Part shown: piece after piece, positions 57,528 through 64,000 of the stretch
Position numbering within the stretch: position 1 is the stretch's first letter
How the letters are laid out: each line of letters starts with the position of its first letter
Source of the DNA: Amaurobius ferox
Taxonomy: Eukaryota > Arthropoda > Arachnida > Araneae > Amaurobiidae
NCBI GenBank assembly: GCA_951213105.1
Contig: OX578147.1
Span: forward strand, 126,127,822-126,191,821
Direction: 5' to 3'
Length of the DNA stretch: 64,000 bases
The notes under the pieces: model-generated
Told to the model about the DNA's origin: nothing
Database searches by the model: none
What the model saw: the letters and a program-made list of their open reading frames with translations, nothing else
Translations under genes and position numbers: made by a program

Positions 57528-58550
57528 TTGATGTGGGCAACACATGACTTTCCTTATATAATGTAATGAATTTACTACTTTTACAGTAAAAAAAATAGGT
57601 GTTTCTTATAGTAGATACTTATATTCTTTCCAAGATATTGAATTTTCAACAATTAGTCGTCATTTTCATTGATTTAGCATCATTTTTATCCATTTGGTGA
57701 GTTTTTCGTAAATTTAGCAACATTTAAAAAAGTCGCCAAATTGGCGACATTGCGCCAAAATCCACGCCAAAATCTAGCCAACATCTCGCCAAGCGTTATG
57801 GACGAAGAAATAAGTTATTCTTACAGCAGATAAATGACTATTGGCGATCAAATACAAAAGTATTACTCAAAGTATCTTTTTTCATGAATGGAACGAGTTA
57901 GATCCACGAGAATGATGTCATCCAATTTATCGCATGGTATTACATATGAAAAGTGAACATGTTTCTCAATAGGAAATATTTTTTTTTATTTTATATGACT
58001 TTTTGATAATTTTTTTTCAAAAATGAGCAATATCTCGAGAACGGTTCATGTTAGCGTTCTAAAATTTATGTCAATCGTTTTCTAATGAAAAATTATATAA
58101 GAAATGATGGCGTAACTTTTTTAGCAGTTTGATTTTCTGACGATTTTTTCAAAATTTCACTCGAAAATTTAGGGGGGTTCTGAACATTCGATTGCGTATA
58201 AAAACAATAGGCTTACAGTGTTTACGGATTGTGATTTTTGTACCAAATTTCGTTCGAATCGGTCCATTCGTTCGTCAGTTGCAATAGGCTTACAGTGTTT
58301 ACGGATTGTGATTTTTGTACCAAATTTCGTTTGAATCGGTCCATTCGTTCGTCAGTTATCGTCTCCACAGACTCACTGGCACACACACACACACATACAT
58401 ACTTTCACACACACACACACATCACTTCAAAATGTTTGATTCATGATCAGGGATGCTTAAAACGTGCTCTCCCGTCGAAAACTCAAATTCGAATTTTCGA
58501 CCCCGTCACAATACTTTCTTTCCTTGTGCATTATGTATATAAGGAAAGTA
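57528..58550 (+). mobile_element. Helentron-like element, tandem copy 2
   Basis: It begins TTGATGTGGGCAACACATGA and ends with the palindrome to GGAAAGTA at 58550. A segment of about 70 bp (AATAGGCTTACAGTGTTTAC to TTCGTCAGTT) is duplicated in tandem at 58204-58350, and a (CA)n run lies near 58380-58425. Confidence 0.75.
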
Positions 58551-59074
58551 ATAATAATTTTGCTATTTATTGGTACAAAAGTATCTATACTGTGTAGAAA
58601 TAATAACTTTGCACAAAGATTACAAAGCTTGTTCAAAATGTTTTTCATCCATGCCAAATATCCATTAAAGATAAGAAACAGATATTATTTGCCTATGATG
58701 CATTTCTGCGTTGCCTCATTTGCACTCTTGCTGTAAACATTTACATTTTAATTTATGATGAATTCCTCACCAACTTTGTTTAAACATATCACAGACGTCA
58801 ATGTCTACAATGGCTAGTGAAACATATGAAGTATCTGGGACGTCGTTTGCATGTCAAGGGGTTAAACATCTAGAGTGTTGGGGTAAACTTCGATTCTCCA
58901 TAATTTATCTAGAATGTATCATCACTCAAGTCAAAAAATAATTTTAAAAATCGGTTCAATAAATGCACATTTATTGAATGTCATATAAACGACTTGTATT
59001 TTAAATATATTAATGGATGATACGTCAATACTTGTACACAATTAGAAAACGGTGAGATACTTATACACCAAATG
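58551..59074. other. AT-rich sequence, nothing recognised
   Basis: No supported feature. Confidence 0.4.
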
Positions 59075-60060
59075 TGCTCTTCATTTCAGATTGCTGGATC
59101 CTTACCAGGCTCAGCGTTCTTGATGAGACTACATCACAAGATTTAGAATTCCAATGAAAAGAAATCAAAATTTATATAAAATATATTATAAAAATATTTT
59201 TGGTACTTAATAAGTAATTCTTTATTTGTACGAAATCTTACGTTCGTAAAGACGTTGGCATAGTATGAAACATTTTTATCTATCGACTCGCAAAATAATA
59301 TTGTGTGGTCTATAAACTCGTCACATCTAAATAAATATAATTTAAAATATTAAATTATATTGTAAATTTAATTAAGAAATTAGCAAATATTGACACATAA
59401 TTTTAATAATATGTTAGTATGCGCTAGCACTAACAAAAGTTAATACATCTCCCCAGCCATGTTATTTTGAACCACCCTCTGAGCATTTGAATATTTAACA
59501 TTCACACAACCCGTCTGTACGAGGTGTTCCCAAAGTTAAAATTACTGCCTTAATACAAATGACAGCATCCACTCTTCTACATAAAACCTCCAACTCCAAT
59601 ATTTGGATTGGCAGCAAGACAACTCGCTATAATCATAATGCCATACTTTTGTGAACCTCTATAGGAGAAAATAAATTCATTCCAACCACACAGCTGGTTT
59701 TTAAATTTCTTCAAAATTTAGTTCGGTCTGAAAGACAATTTGGCTTCAAAGTTCCAGTCAGTAGTCACTGAATCCGTTATTTCCGAATTTAGAATTGCGT
59801 TAATATCATAGATAACAATATCCATGAACTGATCTCTCTTTCATCATTTTCTCTCGACAGGGAATAAATTAAAAATTATGAATATGCAACATCCTTCAAT
59901 TTGAAAATGCAACATCCTTTGCAAAATGCAACATCTTTTTTTTTTTTTAAATATAAAATCCCAAAAATAGAAAAACAATTAAAAAGTCGAACACAAAAGT
60001 AGCAAAACTTTATATTAAATTTCAATAATGACAAAAAAAAAGTAAAAAAATCAAACACTT
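59075..60060 (+). repeat. Dispersed repeat combining the 46940 and 51280 segments
   Basis: 59075-59425 matches 46940-47360 and 59430-60000 matches 51280-51900. The two parts are contiguous here but 4 kb apart in the other location, so this copy may show the undisrupted element. Confidence 0.75.
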
Positions 60061-60084
60061 TGGAACAAAATTAAAACATAAATA

Positions 60085-61330
60085 ACAAGAAAAATCAATC
60101 ATGCTTAAAGCATTGATTATGAAACATTTTCCAACTTCAATGCAATTTTATTTAAAAAAGTCGAAAATGCAATACATTCCTCGGTAATATTTTAAAACTT
60201 ATCACAATACTACATTGATTTATTATATTTGAAAATTTAAACCTCATTGAAAAAAATGAACTTCATTCAAATGACGGCATTGAAATATAAATTGCCTGGT
60301 TTAAATATCTCTAAAATGCAATACATTCCACGGTAATATTTTTAAAACTATCATAATACTACGATAATTTATTATATTTGAAAACTTCATCGAAAACAAC
60401 TGAAATAAATTCAAATGACGTCATAGAAAACATAACACGTCTGGATCTCTCTATAAAAGCAGGATTTCATTCATTTCATTCATCACAATACTATAATAAT
60501 TTATTTTATTTAAAAATTAGGACCATGGAGCTACAATTCATAAACTCTATGCTTAAAACTTCATCGAAAAAAATCGTCCTTCTGTTTATAAAATCAATTA
60601 ATATTTCATTCATATCAGCCATGCAGACTCCATGAACTGAATTATTTTGTGTTAAAGAAATACAGTAATTCTAATACAACTCATTCTACATATTTTGCTG
60701 TTTACATTTTACATAGGTGAAAAATAGGCTTAATTGTAGAAATAATCAAATTTGAATGAGAATTTAAAATCAAATATATTGTCATTGTGTTGTTTTAGTA
60801 TGTAGATGCACAGAATTTAAGCAAAAATAAAGTAGTTTTAGGACGGATACAACACTCAATATGAATTAAAAAGAACTTTAAAAAATCACGATTTTGAAAC
60901 AAGATGGATGCCATATATCATTTTGAAGTGGGTCATGTGATCGTTTCATATCATGGTCACGTGATCGTTTCATATAAGATGTGTAATTATTATTTTAATT
61001 TTTATTTAAAAAACTACTGAATATATTTCGCTGAATTTTTTTTTATATATTTTATGGAACAATTTGACTATTACTTAAAATTTTCGAAGCAATTTGTGAA
61101 TTTTAAATCCGCTTAAAAAATGCTTGAAAAATTAGGTCCCATGGGGCTCAATGTATTTCATTTTTTCAACCAGGGTTCAATCCAAAACTAATTGGGTGAT
61201 ATTATTCATTTATATTCCCATAGGTCCTACAGACCGTCTGAACAACATACAAAAATTTCATTTTGATTAAGTCATTTTTACGACAGTTATCGTGCTAACG
61301 GACAGACAGACAGACAGACAGACAGAATGA
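60085..61330 (+). repeat. Long repeat unit, copy 1 (about 1.25 kb)
   Basis: It starts AAGAAAAATCAATCATGC, TTAAAGCATTGATTATGAAA and ends GTTATCGTGCTAACGG followed by a (GACA)n run. The interior contains two diverged copies of an AAATGCAATACATTCC.. block. No coding region is recognised. Confidence 0.85.
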
Positions 61331-62318
61331 ACAAAGTCATAAACACTTTTCAACTTTGTTGTAAAGTGTTAAAAAGTTAAAAATATTTAATTGTGAAATA
61401 CAAAAAAGATTTTTCTAAAATATTTGCTGCATAAGCAAATTGGGAAACATTTTCTCAGAATAATATTTTGGACAAAATTCTTGTAAAACTGAGATCATTT
61501 CCTTTAATTTTTGAGTAAAATTGAATCATGTGATCTTCAAACACCGGAGTTAACAAGCTAAAACGTTACCGACCACCACGACCTTACGTAGAATGCCTGG
61601 CATGGTAAGTAAAAAAATGCCAAAATGTCCTTACCAGCTCATTAAGACAATCAAATATCACCCCCCCCCCCCGCCTAACTATACAGTTTTGGAGTAAAAT
61701 TTGACTGTTTTAATTTCATGGCGAAGGTGCTTTGTTGTAACGAATTCATCACAGAGGCAATTATAAAATATAACTGTACGTACAAGAACATAATTAAAAG
61801 AGAAGTATGTTACAACGCGCGTACATCGTAATCATGAATAGTGACAATGTTCTGTGCTGGCTTTTATGTGCCTGAGCAGAGACAATGCGCATGCGTCACA
61901 TGTAAATATCAGAGCGTCTCTGCGTGGATCAAAAAGGAAAGTTTTTATGCTAATCGTATTTTTATGCTAATCGTTTTATGTATAGATATATAATAATAAA
62001 ACAAGATGTATGTTTGCCATTTTATCTGTTAGCGGTTTAGTCGAAAAACTTATCTATCCAAAGCTACGAAATTCAGTACAGTGATAGTTCATGTCAGGTT
62101 CCAAAATACCTGAGTCAATTTTTTTTAATTCTAATTAGATTTTTAGCTCTTTTATGTTGAAGCTCAATTTTGAGTCACTTTCACAGAAAGCGGTTCTTTA
62201 ACGATTGAAAAATTTAATCACATTTTAACACCATCAAAAATATTGAAGAACGCACTTTCCAATGAACTTTGATTGGAATCCGTAAGACAAGAAGTTCATT
62301 CTTAAATTAATTTATAAC
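61331..62318. other. Spacer between long repeat units, nothing recognised
   Basis: It includes a C-tract near 61660. No feature could be supported. Confidence 0.4.
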
Positions 62319-63249
62319 AAGAAAGATCAATCATGCATACAGCATTGATTATGAAACACCTCCCAACTGAAACGCAATTTTATTTAAACATCTCTAAAAT
62401 GCGATACATTCAGCGGTGATATTTATAAAATTATCACAGTACAATAATTTATTTTATTTGGAAACTTAAAACTTCATCAAAAACCGCAATGCTATAAAAT
62501 CGTCTGCTTCTTTATGCAAAATCAATTAATATTTCATTCATATCACTTACATTCCAGACTCCAGAGCTAAATAATTTTGCGTGAAAAAAATTCCGCAATT
62601 CTTATACAACTCATCTTACTACAATCACTTGTTTACATTCTGCATCCATTAAAATTAAGTTTCGTTGTAGAATTAATCAAAGTTTCGTGATCATTTAAAC
62701 GCAAAAATATTGTAATTGCGTTGGCGCAGAATATAAATGCACAGAAAATAAGCAAAAATAAAGCGATTTTAGGACAGATGTAACACTAAAGATAAATTTA
62801 AAAGAACTTTAAAAATCACGATTTTTACACTGGGAAAAAAGATGAATGCCACATTCTATTTTGAAGTGGGTCACGTGATCTCTTCATGTTATATGGGTGT
62901 AATTAATATTTAAAGTTTTATTCTGAAAACTATCGAAGATATTTTGTTGAAATTTTTTTATATATATTTTATGGGATAATCTCAATATTTTCTAAATTTT
63001 CGAAGCGATTTGCGAATTTTAACTTCGCTTAAAAAATATTTGAAAAATTAGGTCTCATAGGGTTCAGTATATTTCACCTTTTCAATCCAGGTTCAATCTA
63101 AAACTAATAGTGTGATATTATTTATTTACATTCCCATATGTCCCACAGACCGTCTCAACAACATACTAAAATTTCATTTTGATAAAACCATTTTCAAGGC
63201 AGTTATCGTGCGAACGGATGGACAGATAGACAGAGGGACAGAATGAAAC
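62319..63249 (+). repeat. Long repeat unit, copy 2 (931 bp, internally deleted)
   Basis: It has the same start (AAGAAAGATCAATCATGC) and end (AGTTATCGTGCGAACGGATG, AGACAGAGGGACAGAATGA) as copy 1. It lacks roughly 300 bp of the interior and is more diverged. Confidence 0.85.
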
Positions 63250-64000
63250 AAGAAAGATCAATCATGCTTAAAGCATTGATTATGAAACACTTTCCAACTT
63301 CAATGCAATTTTATTTAAACAAGTCTAAAATACAATACATTCCTCGGTAAGATTTTGAAACTTATCACAATGCTGCATTAATTTATTATATTTGAAAATT
63401 TAAACCTCATTGAAAAAAATGAACTTCATTCAAATGACGGCATTGAAATATAAATTGCCTGGTTTAAACATCTCTAAAATGCAATACATTCCACGGTAAT
63501 ATTTTTAGAATTATCATAATACTACGATAATTTATTATATTTGAAAACTTCATCGAAAACAACTGAAATTAATTCAAATGACGTCATAGAAAAAATAACA
63601 CGCCTGGATCTCTCTATAAAAACAGGATTTCATTCATGACTATCTCACATTCATTTCATTCATCACAATACTATAATAATTTATTTTATTTAAACATTTT
63701 GTTTAAGACCATGGAGCTACAAAAAAGTAAACTCTACGCTTGAAACTTCATCGAAAAAAATCTTCCTTCTCTTTATGAAATCAATTAATATTTCATTCAT
63801 ATCAGCCATGCAGACTCCATGGACTAAATTATTTTCTGTTAAAAAAAATACAGGAATTCTAATACAACTCATTCTATATATTTTGCTGTTTACATTTTAC
63901 ATAGGTGAAAAATAGGCTTAGTTGTAGAAATAATCAAATTTAGATGAGCATTTAAACTCAAATATATTGTCATTGCGTTGTTTCAGTATGTAGATGCACA
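63250..64000 (+). repeat. Long repeat unit, copy 3, cut by window end
   Basis: It abuts copy 2 head to tail and stays very close to copy 1 (60085 onward) through the interior missing from copy 2. It continues past the window. Confidence 0.85.

Noticed and set aside
1..64000. CRISPR arrays, operons or bacterial-type signals
   Set aside because: Repeats are satellites, minisatellites and transposable elements; introns and SINEs show eukaryotic DNA.

Overview
This is AT-rich eukaryotic genomic DNA with long introns, many kinds of transposable element and abundant minisatellites. The BEL/Pao, Tc1, hAT, tRNA-SINE and Helentron-like content, together with a pickpocket/degenerin-type channel gene, points to an arthropod. 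An arachnid such as a spider is my best guess, but that rests on impression and not on any diagnostic gene. There is no bacterial-style gene organisation.

The one host gene I can support is a DEG/ENaC (acid-sensing/pickpocket/degenerin-type) sodium channel on the + strand. Six exons at 14611-14827, 17053-17192, 19762-20084, 35101-35317, 44395-44513 and 45663-45919 join in compatible phases with GT/AG borders and no stop. They encode about 430 residues, from the cytoplasmic N-terminus and first membrane helix to most of the extracellular domain. The second membrane helix and selectivity filter are not in the window, so the gene must run past 64000 if it is intact. Introns 3, 4 and 6 are about 15 kb, 9 kb and more than 18 kb, and are packed with mobile elements.

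Layout. 1-3210: 3' half of a BEL/Pao retrotransposon with its 3' LTR, cut by the window edge. 3230-5385: a tandem satellite of about 19 monomers of 113-114 bp with an alternating two-monomer higher-order unit. 5386-14587: mostly AT-rich unassigned DNA with LTR fragments, one complete Helentron-like element, a SINE and a 40-bp minisatellite. 14588-45919: the channel gene, whose introns hold Gypsy-type solo LTRs with ATAT duplications, a TA-flanked MITE inside one LTR, a Tc1 transposase relic, foldback elements, a hAT fragment, and a decayed LINE carrying a 99-bp-arm hairpin. 45920-64000: the downstream intron or flank with dispersed repeats, SINEs, a three-level nested insertion (52492-55881), tandem Helentron-like copies, and long repeat units to the window end.

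The least ordinary signal is a family of roughly 58-63 bp retroposons (30333, 43932, 50803, 53611, plus a partial copy near 37525). Four of them have 14-16 bp target-site duplications. They consist of little more than one RNA hairpin whose stem sequences differ between copies while base pairing is kept, and whose ends resemble the 3' tail of the local tRNA-derived SINE. I read them as tail-only retroposons moved by the same LINE machinery.
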